Shown one piece after another: positions 1-5,770 of a stretch of 10,425 nucleotides of DNA; positions within the stretch are counted from its first letter, which is position 1; every line of letters begins with the position of its first letter. The DNA is from Planctomycetaceae bacterium (GTDB lineage Bacteria; Planctomycetota; Planctomycetia; Planctomycetales; Planctomycetaceae): NCBI GenBank assembly GCA_016795125.1, contig JAEUIG010000239.1, positions 1 to 10,425 on the forward strand, written 5' to 3'. Under the pieces are notes generated by a model. That model was not told the DNA's origin. It worked only from the letters and a program-made list of their open reading frames with translations, and searched no databases. The position numbers were made by a program, and so were the translations under genes.

Positions 1-1152
1 ATGCCACTGGTTGATCGTCGTCTCGTACTGCAGGCCCGGATCGCCGCAGTACCAGGTCCCTTCGGCGATCTCTCGCATGAGCTGCCGGGCCGGGTACGTC
101 GGACCTTCGCGGGTCGCGTCGGTGACCCAGTGCGTCGTCCAGTCCTCGTTGTTCTCGACCGCCTGCATGAACCGGTCGCTCAAACGGATCGACAGGTTGG
201 CGTTCTGGAACATGATCGACGAGTACGCTTCGCCGTTGAAGTTGGCTTCGTACTCGCCGCTGTCGATGAGCGTGCGGGCCTTCCGTTCTTCCTTGGCCTT
301 GCAGTTGATGAACTCGCGGACGTCCGGATGCCAGTCCTTGATCGACTGCATCTTGGCGGCACGGCGCGTCTTGCCGCCGGACTTCACCACGGCCGCGATC
401 TGGTCGTACACCCGCATGAACGACAGCGGGCCGGACGGCGTGCCGCCGCCGGACAGCTTTTCACGGCTGGAGCGGATCGTCGAGATGTCGGTGCCGGTCC
501 CCGAGCCGAACTTGAACAGCATGGCCTCCGAGGCGGCCAGCCGCATGATCGACTCCATGTTGTCGTCGACCGACTGGATGAAGCACGCCGACGCCTGCGG
601 ATACTCGTACGGCGACTCCGGACGCTGCACGTTCTTCGTCTCGACGTCCCAGTAGTAGTTGCCGCGGCAGCCTTTGACGCCGTACTGGTGGAACAGGCCG
701 ACGTTGAACCACACGGGCGAATTGAACGCCCCGTGCTGATGCAGGCACAGCCACGCCAGTTCACGGTAGAAATTCTCGCCGTCTTCGACCGAAGCGAAGT
801 AACCGTCTTCAATGCCCCAATCGGCGATGGTGCGCGCGACCCGGTGGATCACCTGGCGGACGCTGGTCTCGCGTTCGGGAGTGCCCGGTTCCCCGTAGAA
901 GTACTTGGAGACGACGACGTTGGTCGCCAGCGCCGTCCAGGTCTTCGGGATCTCGCACTCGGTCTGCTCGAACAGGATCTTGCCGTTCTCGTCTTTAATG
1001 TGGGCCGTGCGGCGGTCCCACTCGACGGTCTCGAACGGCTCCTGATCGGCAGGACAGAAGTACGGTTCGATCCGCTGCGCCTCGACGGTCTCCTGCGCCG
1101 CCCGGCGTGCCCCGTTTGCGTGCTGCACCCCAATTCCCTTCCCATCGTGCAT
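1..1152 (-). CDS. nrdJ: Adenosylcobalamin-dependent (class II) ribonucleotide reductase, N-terminal 384 residues (partial)
   Basis: Class II ribonucleotide reductase reduces ribonucleotides to deoxyribonucleotides in the cytoplasm, using adenosylcobalamin to generate the active-site thiyl radical. The frame is open to the window edge; the 3' end, with the expected NPCxE catalytic loop and C-terminal cysteines, lies outside. Visible family signatures are FNSPVWFNVG (residues 143-152), CRGNYYWD (162-169), SACFIQSVDDNMESIM (188-203; C190 is likely the first cysteine of the redox pair), FGSGTGTDISTIR (215-227), SGGGTPSGPLSFMRVYD (234-250), NANLSIRLSDRFM (317-329) and the end segment CGDPGLQYETTINQWH. 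There is no N-terminal ATP-cone. The start at 1152 is chosen because GGAGAGG lies 6 nt upstream; an in-frame ATG at 1167 is the alternative. A duplicated heptamer GCACGAT overlaps the start codon. Upstream lie NrdR-like boxes and a sigma70-type promoter. The identification is confident; the subtype (large planctomycete NrdJ) is inferred. Confidence 0.96.
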   Translation of the reverse strand, partial: MHDGKGIGVQHANGARRAAQETVEAQRIEPYFCPADQEPFETVEWDRRTAHIKDENGKILFEQTECEIPKTWTALATNVVVSKYFYGEPGTPERETSVRQVIHRVARTIADWGIEDGYFASVEDGENFYRELAWLCLHQHGAFNSPVWFNVGLFHQYGVKGCRGNYYWDVETKNVQRPESPYEYPQASACFIQSVDDNMESIMRLAASEAMLFKFGSGTGTDISTIRSSREKLSGGGTPSGPLSFMRVYDQIAAVVKSGGKTRRAAKMQSIKDWHPDVREFINCKAKEERKARTLIDSGEYEANFNGEAYSSIMFQNANLSIRLSDRFMQAVENNEDWTTHWVTDATREGPTYPARQLMREIAEGTWYCGDPGLQYETTINQWH

Positions 1153-1394
1153 CGTGCACCTCTCCATTGCATGCCTGTTCCCGCGCGCGGCCACCTCCCA
1201 CAGGCAGCCGAATCATCGCGCAATTCCGAGACTCACGATCCTTGGGAGTCGACTGCGCACGCGCCGGCCCGGGCGAAAACTGCTATCGACGCGGGAGCGA
1301 AGCGACGTGTACAGAAATCCAGAGAGTGAACGCACATTCCGCACAATAGATTGTACGAAACGCCCCACAAGACTCAACATCTTGTGACTCGGAC
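1153..1394 (-). other. Predicted long 5' leader of nrdJ
   Basis: If transcription starts about 7 nt after the -10 box at 1401-1406, nrdJ has an untranslated leader of roughly 240 nt. It holds the two NrdR-like boxes and, near its 3' end, the GGAGAGG ribosome binding site (1159-1165). A 5-bp stem, GTGCA-CGA-TGCAC on the minus strand (1147-1159), partly covers the start codon. I searched by eye for cobalamin riboswitch landmarks (the GCCACTG B12 box in particular) and did not find them. No convincing protein gene was seen in this stretch on either strand. Confidence 0.45.
1341..1387 (-). promoter_or_regulatory. Pair of NrdR-box-like operators upstream of nrdJ
   Basis: Two 16-bp sites on the minus strand, TCACAAGATGTTGAGT (1372-1387) and GTACAATCTATTGTGC (1341-1356), match the NrdR consensus acaCwAtATaTwGtgt at about 13 and 12 of 16 positions. 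They keep the conserved C, A, T and G positions on both sides of the centre, with one A-to-C change in the gene-proximal box. They are separated by 15 bp, so their starts are 31 bp apart, the near-integral helical spacing typical of NrdR box pairs. NrdR is an ATP-cone repressor of ribonucleotide reductase genes, so the position before nrdJ is what the family predicts. Both boxes lie just downstream of the predicted start point, consistent with repression. A 7-7-7 inverted repeat, CACAAGA/TCTTGTG (1366-1386), overlaps the distal box. Confidence 0.72.
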
Positions 1395-1400
1395 CGCCGC

Positions 1401-1428
1401 GTTATAAACCGCAAACCGAAATTGTCAA
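1401..1428 (-). promoter_or_regulatory. Sigma70-type promoter of nrdJ
   Basis: On the minus strand, TTGACA (1423-1428, a perfect -35) is followed after 16 bp by TATAAC (1401-1406, five of six matches to the -10 consensus). It is oriented toward nrdJ and sits 14 bp upstream of the distal NrdR-like box. The local AT-rich stretch stands out from the GC-rich background. The start point has not been mapped. Confidence 0.65.
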
Positions 1429-1651
1429 TACTCGGAATGCCGCCGCCAGCCACCATCCCAGCCACACCTGCACCGAAGTGCCAGTCGCCGAACGGTTAAA
1501 GTCGCATGAAGATTTTTGTGAATTCCAAACCGCCACAGTCGGCCTCGACACCGGGCACCACGGAATGCATGGAAACGACCGCGAAAGTGGCGAAACTCGC
1601 GAAAGCAGGCAGGCAAGAAGCCGCCGTTCGACACGATATGGTGCGACGAAA
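1429..1651. other. Spacer between nrdJ promoter and small membrane protein gene; no gene seen
   Basis: Open frames here are short, lack ribosome binding sites and resemble no family I know. A short 9-bp periodic repeat lies at 1581-1607 (annotated separately), and a CCACGGAA element at 1558-1565 recurs in related form elsewhere in the window. A small GCAC-TTCG-GTGC hairpin is at about 1472-1483. No T-rich intrinsic terminator was recognised for the small gene ending at 1652. Confidence 0.5.
1581..1607. repeat. Degenerate 9-bp tandem repeat (GCGAAAnnn x3)
   Basis: Three consecutive 9-mers, GCGAAAGTG, GCGAAACTC and GCGAAAGCA, are preceded by a related GGAAACGAC at 1571. The tract lies in non-coding DNA just beyond the 3' end of the small membrane protein gene. 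It has the same style as the other short-period repeats of the window: a fixed core with a variable rest. Confidence 0.6.
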
Positions 1652-1882
1652 TCACGTTTCATTCTGCGCAGCCAGCCGGCGATCGATCGATTCCAGGAGT
1701 TCGATCATCCGGGCCATATTACGGCGTTGCTCAGCACGCCCGCGAGGCAGAAGAACCAGGATCGCGTAGGCAATGATCGCCGTTCCAATCAGCATCGGCG
1801 CGATTGCCACCCAATCTATCACCGGTGGTGGCGGAAGCCTCGTTTCGCCGTCCCACTGCTGCGCCAGCGTCCAAAGTGACAT
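1652..1882 (-). CDS. Small single-pass membrane protein of unknown function (76 aa)
   Basis: I do not recognise a family. The protein has a short polar N-terminus with a four-proline run (residues 17-20), one strongly hydrophobic segment (about 24-45, APMLIGTAIIAYAILVLLP at its core), then a positively charged stop-transfer region (RGRAEQRR) and a charged amphipathic helix (about 51-73) that could form a short coiled coil. The layout suggests a membrane anchor with a cytoplasmic helical tail. The gene is supported by GAGGAG 5 nt before the ATG, a better ribosome binding site than most genes here. It starts 74 bp after the HpcH/HpaI gene ends, so co-transcription is possible. Function is unknown. 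Confidence 0.68.
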   Translation of the reverse strand: MSLWTLAQQWDGETRLPPPPVIDWVAIAPMLIGTAIIAYAILVLLPRGRAEQRRNMARMIELLESIDRRLAAQNET

Positions 1883-1926
1883 GTGGTCTCCTCAATATTC
1901 CGCTGCATTTGCGCTTCGCGGTTCTA

Positions 1927-1955
1927 TTCCGTCCGTTCCGTGTCCACCGTGGTTC
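1927..1955. repeat. Degenerate TTCCGT/CCACGG-type periodic repeat at the 3' end of the aldolase gene
   Basis: The stretch TTCCGTCC-GTTCCGTGTCC-ACCGTGGTTC repeats a TCCGT core about every 9-11 bp and begins one base beyond the aldolase stop codon. On the minus strand it reads GAACCACGGTGGACACGGAA, closely matching the GAACCACGGAAGACGCGGAA tract at the end of tag (7426-7454). These are two members of one dispersed repeat type. Confidence 0.6.
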
Positions 1956-1956
1956 C

Positions 1957-2739
1957 TCACTTCGACGGGAAGAGCTGCTTGAACATCGTCTTGGTCGATT
2001 GAACCCCCGCGTTGAACAGCCGCACGTCGTTCGTCGGCGAGATCAGCGTGCAACCCTTCTCGATCGACATCGCCGCATGCTCCGGCGTCGGCGTCACGGC
2101 ACCCCAGTGCTTGCCGTAACGCCTGCAGGCGGTCGAGACCCGGTCGATCGCCGCCAGGCAGTCCGGGTGCATGAACTGGCCCGGGATCCCCAGCACCTGG
2201 CTGAGATCGGCCGGGCCGACGAACAGCAGGTCCACCCCCTCGATCGCCGCGATCGCTTCGCACTCCTCGACCGCCTGCTGCGTCTCAATCTGGATGGCGA
2301 CGAACGTGCTTTCGTTCGCCGTCCGACACAGATCGGCGGCACCCATCAGCCCGAACCGGCCGTCGTACCCGCCAGCATTCAGGCCGCGGTAGCCGCGTGG
2401 CACGTACTTGGCCCACTGGACAAACTGCTCAGCCTGGGCAGCCGTGAAAATCTGGGCCGCCATAATCCCGTCGATCCCCGATTCCAGGCACCGTGTCACG
2501 AGCGCATAGTCGGTCGGCGGAATCCTCACGAAGCTGCCCATTCCCACGCTGCGGGCCGCCATCGCGGACACCTCGACGTCGCTGATCGACATCCCGCTGT
2601 GTTCGAGGTCCATCCACACGCCGTCGAAACCGCCGTGGTTCCCCAGCGACAGGATCATGTTGTGATGGTACATGCGTCCGACGCCGGAAATGATGAGCCG
2701 GTCGCCGCGAACAATCCGCTGCTTGAAGGAGTCGGGCAT
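1957..2739 (-). CDS. HpcH/HpaI aldolase/citrate lyase family protein
   Basis: This 260-residue protein fits the class II (metal-dependent) pyruvate aldolase family, which cleaves or forms 2-keto-3-deoxy or 4-hydroxy-2-oxo acids in the cytoplasm through a pyruvate enolate. Family landmarks are in order: WMDLEH (residues 42-47, catalytic His region), FVRIPP (70-75, pyruvate-binding Arg72), IQIET (149-153, metal ligand Glu152) and FVGPADLS (173-180, metal ligand Asp178), followed by the G-rich C-terminal part. Length is normal for the family. The start at 2739 gives the usual short N-terminus; the frame extends upstream to 2952, but that part crosses the terminator and looks non-coding. The ribosome binding site is weak. 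The exact substrate cannot be read from the sequence, and no pathway partners are adjacent. It follows the porin's terminator, so it probably has its own promoter, which I did not identify. Confidence 0.92.
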   Translation of the reverse strand: MPDSFKQRIVRGDRLIISGVGRMYHHNMILSLGNHGGFDGVWMDLEHSGMSISDVEVSAMAARSVGMGSFVRIPPTDYALVTRCLESGIDGIMAAQIFTAAQAEQFVQWAKYVPRGYRGLNAGGYDGRFGLMGAADLCRTANESTFVAIQIETQQAVEECEAIAAIEGVDLLFVGPADLSQVLGIPGQFMHPDCLAAIDRVSTACRRYGKHWGAVTPTPEHAAMSIEKGCTLISPTNDVRLFNAGVQSTKTMFKQLFPSK

Positions 2740-2900
2740 GAAAGTGGATGCTCTGTTTAGCGGGGAGCCGGAGGCGACCGCGCGCCGTCCGGCCACTTGA
2801 GCCGCAGCGTACCACGGCTGCACCTCGCATCCCACCGAACGCCGTCCACGCGCGTGCCTCGCTGAACTCCCGCGAGCCCCTGCCGGAGTGGCAATCCGGG

Positions 2901-2943
2901 AAAAGAAAAACGCTCCGCCGGCCCGGGGACCGACGGAGCGTTT
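2901..2943 (-). terminator. Rho-independent terminator of the porin gene
   Basis: On the minus strand, AACGCTCCG (2934-2942) pairs perfectly with CGGAGCGTT (2909-2917); the stem continues with a mismatch around a GC-rich loop. It is followed by TTTTTCTTTT (2901-2910, overlapping the stem end). It begins 19 bp past the porin stop codon, in the correct orientation. Confidence 0.9.
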
Positions 2944-2961
2944 GAGTGACAACGTGAGCCG

Positions 2962-4206
2962 TTAGAACGTCAGGATGCCGTCCACTCCGAAGATGCCGTC
3001 GCCGAGGCTCGGGATGGCCATCTGGTTGTTGGCCGGCGCGCCTTCCGCGGCGGGCGACCACTGGTAACGGAGTTCCGGACGAATGATGAAGTTCGGGATC
3101 GGCTTGAAGTTCACGCCGATCGTCGCTTCGTAGTACGAAACGCCCTGGGCCTTCCACCATTCCCCACGACCGCCGAAGCCGACGCGGTCCGTCGCCCAGT
3201 AGATCAGGTAGTTGTTGTACCCGATCGTGTAGTAGTCCTTCCCGGTGAAGTCCGACTCCGACACGTCCACGTAGTCAGACTGCGCGATGTAATGCAGCTT
3301 GTCGGTCAGCGTGAAGTCGGCACAAAGGCTGTGCGTATAGCCCTTGCCCAGCCAGCCGAGGTTGCCGATCGTCGTGATGTAGATGAGGGCGATGTCTTCC
3401 CGCGGTGTCACTTTGAATCCGCCGAGGAAGTTGCTGCCGCCGTCCAGCTGATCGAAACCAGTGTCCCAGCCCAGCGTGTAACCGCCGTACAGTTCGACGT
3501 TCTCGATGCCCGTGTACGTGGCGAGGGCGCCCGTGTGGGTGAACGCTTCGCTGTAGTTCATCGTGAACGCGTGGCTGTAGAAGAAGTTGCCGGTCGCAGG
3601 CACAACTTCCCAACCGAGCAGCGTGAAGAAGTGACCGGCCTTCAACTTCCAGTCGTGATACGCCGCTTCGACGTAGAGCTGGGGGATGGCCCAGCCGTAT
3701 TCACCGTGGTTGAACGTGTCACTGAAGTCGAACACGCCCGGCGTGTTGCCGAAGGCCTGCGTATTGGCACCATCGGTGCCGTACATCATGTCCACGCGAC
3801 CGCCGAAATCCCAACCATCGGCGCCGTCCACCGCCTTCTCCGCGTACAACCAGCCCTGGTCCAGCTGGGCGTGGTGCGGATAGTCGAGGAAGGTGCCGTC
3901 CGGCCGGTTGTGATAGCCGACGGCCAGCCAGCCGCCGAGATTGATGCAGGGATCGTCGCCCATCAGCGACGACACCGTCCACGGATCGCCCAGTTCACTG
4001 TCGCCGCCGAAGCAGCTCACCTGCTGAATCTTCGGCTGCATTCCGGATTCGGCAGACGCATCGGCCAGCTGCAGCCAGCTGGCTTCGCGCGGCGCGAACA
4101 CTCCGTCCACGCTGCGGTTGAGCTGCACGTCGGCAGCGCCTCCCTGCTGGCCCCACGCCAGCAGGCATCCCGCAGCAATCCCCCATAATCGTTGTGGCTT
4201 GAGCAT
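2962..4206 (-). CDS. Outer-membrane beta-barrel porin (BBP2/OmpL-like family)
   Basis: The predicted protein has 414 residues. It starts with a signal peptide (basic MLKPQR, a hydrophobic stretch to about residue 20, likely cleavage after GGAA near residue 25), then a ~60-residue linker containing two cysteines. From about residue 80 it is rich in alternating aromatic strands with Gly/Asp/Asn turns and ends in phenylalanine (ILTF), as outer-membrane barrels do. The segment FYSHAFTMNYSEAFTHTGALATY is typical of putative beta-barrel porin-2 (PF07642) proteins, which are abundant in planctomycetes. A role in passive uptake of small solutes across the outer membrane is inferred; specificity is unknown. 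The start at 4206 is set by the signal peptide; the open frame runs upstream to 4581 but is non-coding there. The gene stands alone, with its own terminator downstream and a 485-bp gap upstream. Confidence 0.9.
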   Translation of the reverse strand: MLKPQRLWGIAAGCLLAWGQQGGAADVQLNRSVDGVFAPREASWLQLADASAESGMQPKIQQVSCFGGDSELGDPWTVSSLMGDDPCINLGGWLAVGYHNRPDGTFLDYPHHAQLDQGWLYAEKAVDGADGWDFGGRVDMMYGTDGANTQAFGNTPGVFDFSDTFNHGEYGWAIPQLYVEAAYHDWKLKAGHFFTLLGWEVVPATGNFFYSHAFTMNYSEAFTHTGALATYTGIENVELYGGYTLGWDTGFDQLDGGSNFLGGFKVTPREDIALIYITTIGNLGWLGKGYTHSLCADFTLTDKLHYIAQSDYVDVSESDFTGKDYYTIGYNNYLIYWATDRVGFGGRGEWWKAQGVSYYEATIGVNFKPIPNFIIRPELRYQWSPAAEGAPANNQMAIPSLGDGIFGVDGILTF

Positions 4207-4587
4207 ACGATTCTCGTCCCTGATGCGAACGCGAGCGCGCGGCGTTCCGGCCTGTGATCGACAACCGGGCGGACAACATTGTCCCCGGCAAGTGTCTTCA
4301 AATCGCGGCGACCCCTGTCTCCCCGCAGTTCGGCAGCATCCGCCGATACCGTGAGTTGAGCGCAACCGCCCTGCGTCGAAGAATCGGCGCAATTCCTTCG
4401 CCGTTGTTGACAGTTCTTTTTCGGCGTCATGTCCCGTACAGGCGTTACAACCGGACCGCAATTGAATGTCACAACTGCTGTGCTGCTGAGCAATAACGCG
4501 CGTTTCATGCGCACAGAGCGAACGGCCAACGGCCAGTCGTGTCGCCGCCGCCCTCGCGAAACTCGGGCACGGACTTTGCAAAGCTGT

Positions 4588-4612
4588 CGCTGGTGGGCTG
4601 TGCCCACCAGCG
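4588..4612. repeat. Perfect 11-bp inverted repeat with 3-nt loop
   Basis: CGCTGGTGGGC and GCCCACCAGCG flank the triloop TGT. The stem is perfect and very GC-rich. It lies 80 bp past the ftsY stop codon and could slow or end transcription from that side, although no T-tract follows. It resembles dispersed intergenic palindromes that I recall from planctomycete genomes; copy number was not checked. Confidence 0.7.
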
Positions 4613-4626
4613 CGCCATCAAGAACT

Positions 4627-4653
4627 GAGCGGCGGGGTTTAACCCCGCAGCTC
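4627..4653. repeat. GAGC-GCGGGG palindrome
   Basis: GAGC(g)GCGGGG and CCCCGC(a)GCTC surround a TTTAA loop, giving a 10-bp stem with one G-A mismatch. It lies 14 bp from the neighbouring palindrome and 39 bp past the ftsY stop. Together the two form a paired hairpin module downstream of ftsY; there is no T-run. Confidence 0.65.
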
Positions 4654-4691
4654 GTCGGCCGTGCCGTATGTAAATTGGTTGGCGAAGCCCG

Positions 4692-5636
4692 CTACACGTC
4701 GGAGAACAGCGCGTCGACGAAATCATCCGGCGAGAAGAGCGCCAGCGCATCGACCTGCTCGCCAAGTCCCACGTACTTCACCGGGATGCCCATCTGCTGG
4801 CGAATCGCCACGACGACGCCCCCCTTGGCGGTGCCGTCCAGCTTCGCCAGAACGATCCCCGTACATTGCGCGGACTCGGAAAACTTTGACGCCTGGCTCA
4901 GGCCGTTCTGACCGGTCGTCGCGTCCAGCACGAGCAGCACCTCGTGGGGCGCACCGGGGAGCCGTTTGCCGATCACCCGGTGAATCTTGCCCAGCTCCTG
5001 CATCAGGTTCTGATGCGTCTGCAGCCGCCCGGCCGTGTCGATGATCGCCACGTCCGCCCCCACGGCGATCGCCCGGTCCACCCCCTCGAACGCCACGGCC
5101 GCCGGATCGGTCCCGGACGGCTTGGTGACAATCTCGCACTTCAGTCGCTGCGCCCACATCGTGAGCTGTTCGACGGCCGCGGCGCGAAAGGTGTCCCCGG
5201 CGGCCAGCACCACCTTCTTCCCGGCCTTCTGCAGGAAGTACGCCAGCTTGGCGATCGACGTCGTCTTGCCGACGCCGTTCACGCCGCAGACGAGGATCAC
5301 CGTCGGCCCTTCCGCCGCCAGATTCAACGGCGAGAGGGGATCGTCCGCGTTCCAGCGGACCTCGCCCGACCCGTGCAGAATCTCCTTCAGCTTCGATCGC
5401 ACGACGTTCCAGATGTCGTCCGGATCGACCGTACGTCCGCCGAATTTCGTCCGCAGCTCGTCAATAATCGCCGAGGCCGCCACGACCCCCATGTCGGTGT
5501 GGATCAACCCGCGATGAAACTCCTCGAGCTTGTCGTCATCGAGAATGACGCCCGCTTTGAACAGGTCGCGGACATCGGTGCGCAGCACGTCCTTGGTCTT
5601 CTGCAGCGCGGACTTGAAGCGGTCGAAGAGGCCCAT
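4692..5636 (-). CDS. ftsY: Signal recognition particle receptor FtsY
   Basis: FtsY is the membrane-associated SRP receptor GTPase. It pairs with Ffh to deliver ribosomes making inner-membrane proteins to the translocon, and GTP hydrolysis in both partners resets the cycle. The 314-residue protein has an N domain (about 1-105) and a G domain. Visible motifs are the P-loop GVNGVGKTT (118-126), DTFRAAAVEQL (148-158), DTAGR (200-204), AKLDGTAKGG (264-273; the usual TKLD is AKLD here) and the closing GLGE (290-293). It lacks the long acidic A domain of E. coli FtsY and starts directly with MGLFDRFK, as in many compact FtsY proteins. There is no Shine-Dalgarno before the ATG: the bases upstream are an ACCGACA heptamer repeat. 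Two palindromes follow the stop codon. Confidence 0.98.
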   Translation of the reverse strand: MGLFDRFKSALQKTKDVLRTDVRDLFKAGVILDDDKLEEFHRGLIHTDMGVVAASAIIDELRTKFGGRTVDPDDIWNVVRSKLKEILHGSGEVRWNADDPLSPLNLAAEGPTVILVCGVNGVGKTTSIAKLAYFLQKAGKKVVLAAGDTFRAAAVEQLTMWAQRLKCEIVTKPSGTDPAAVAFEGVDRAIAVGADVAIIDTAGRLQTHQNLMQELGKIHRVIGKRLPGAPHEVLLVLDATTGQNGLSQASKFSESAQCTGIVLAKLDGTAKGGVVVAIRQQMGIPVKYVGLGEQVDALALFSPDDFVDALFSDV

Positions 5637-5640
5637 GGAG

Positions 5641-5671
5641 GGTTGTCAGTGATCGGTTGTCGGTTGTCGGT
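5641..5671. repeat. Heptamer tandem repeat (ACCGACA type) at the ftsY start
   Basis: On the minus strand the tract reads as four consecutive 7-mers, ACCGACA, ACCGACA, ACCGATC and ACTGACA, ending 4 bp before the ftsY start codon. It occupies the place where a ribosome binding site would be expected. Its core and period differ from the CTGAATC heptamers 100 bp away. Confidence 0.75.
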
Positions 5672-5770
5672 GAGGCGCGGCGCCTTCAGCGAAGCGTACC
5701 AAGACTCAAGAATAACCCAAGCCCGACGATTGGCCAGCAGCCCATCAAGCAAAGCTGCCACAAAGCGCCA

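Larger units (their letters stand above)
4207..4691. other. Intergenic region between porin and ftsY; palindromes but no gene seen
   Basis: The half nearer the porin should hold its promoter and leader; I could not find a convincing -35/-10 pair on the minus strand. A TTGACA at 4408-4413 is on the plus strand and leads to no gene. The half nearer ftsY contains the two palindromes annotated separately. Open frames here have no family resemblance and no ribosome binding sites. Confidence 0.5.

Noticed and set aside
1..1329. Long plus-strand open frame of 442 codons
   Set aside because: It lies opposite nrdJ, whose minus-strand frame has clear class II reductase motifs. The plus-strand translation is Arg/Val/Leu-rich with no family resemblance, a common antisense effect in GC-rich DNA.
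1153..1394. Cobalamin riboswitch in the nrdJ leader
   Set aside because: Attractive because the enzyme uses adenosylcobalamin and the leader is long, but the B12 box (GCCACTG) and other conserved core segments were not found.
2740..2952. N-terminal extension of the HpcH/HpaI protein to position 2952
   Set aside because: The extension would begin inside or beyond the porin terminator, is Arg/Ala/Gly-rich without family match, and the start at 2739 gives the normal family length.
3292..4188. Plus-strand open frame of 298 codons
   Set aside because: Antisense shadow of the porin gene, whose minus-strand product has a signal peptide and barrel features.
4408..4440. TTGACA on the plus strand as a promoter
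   Set aside because: No matching -10 at a suitable distance and no plus-strand gene downstream.
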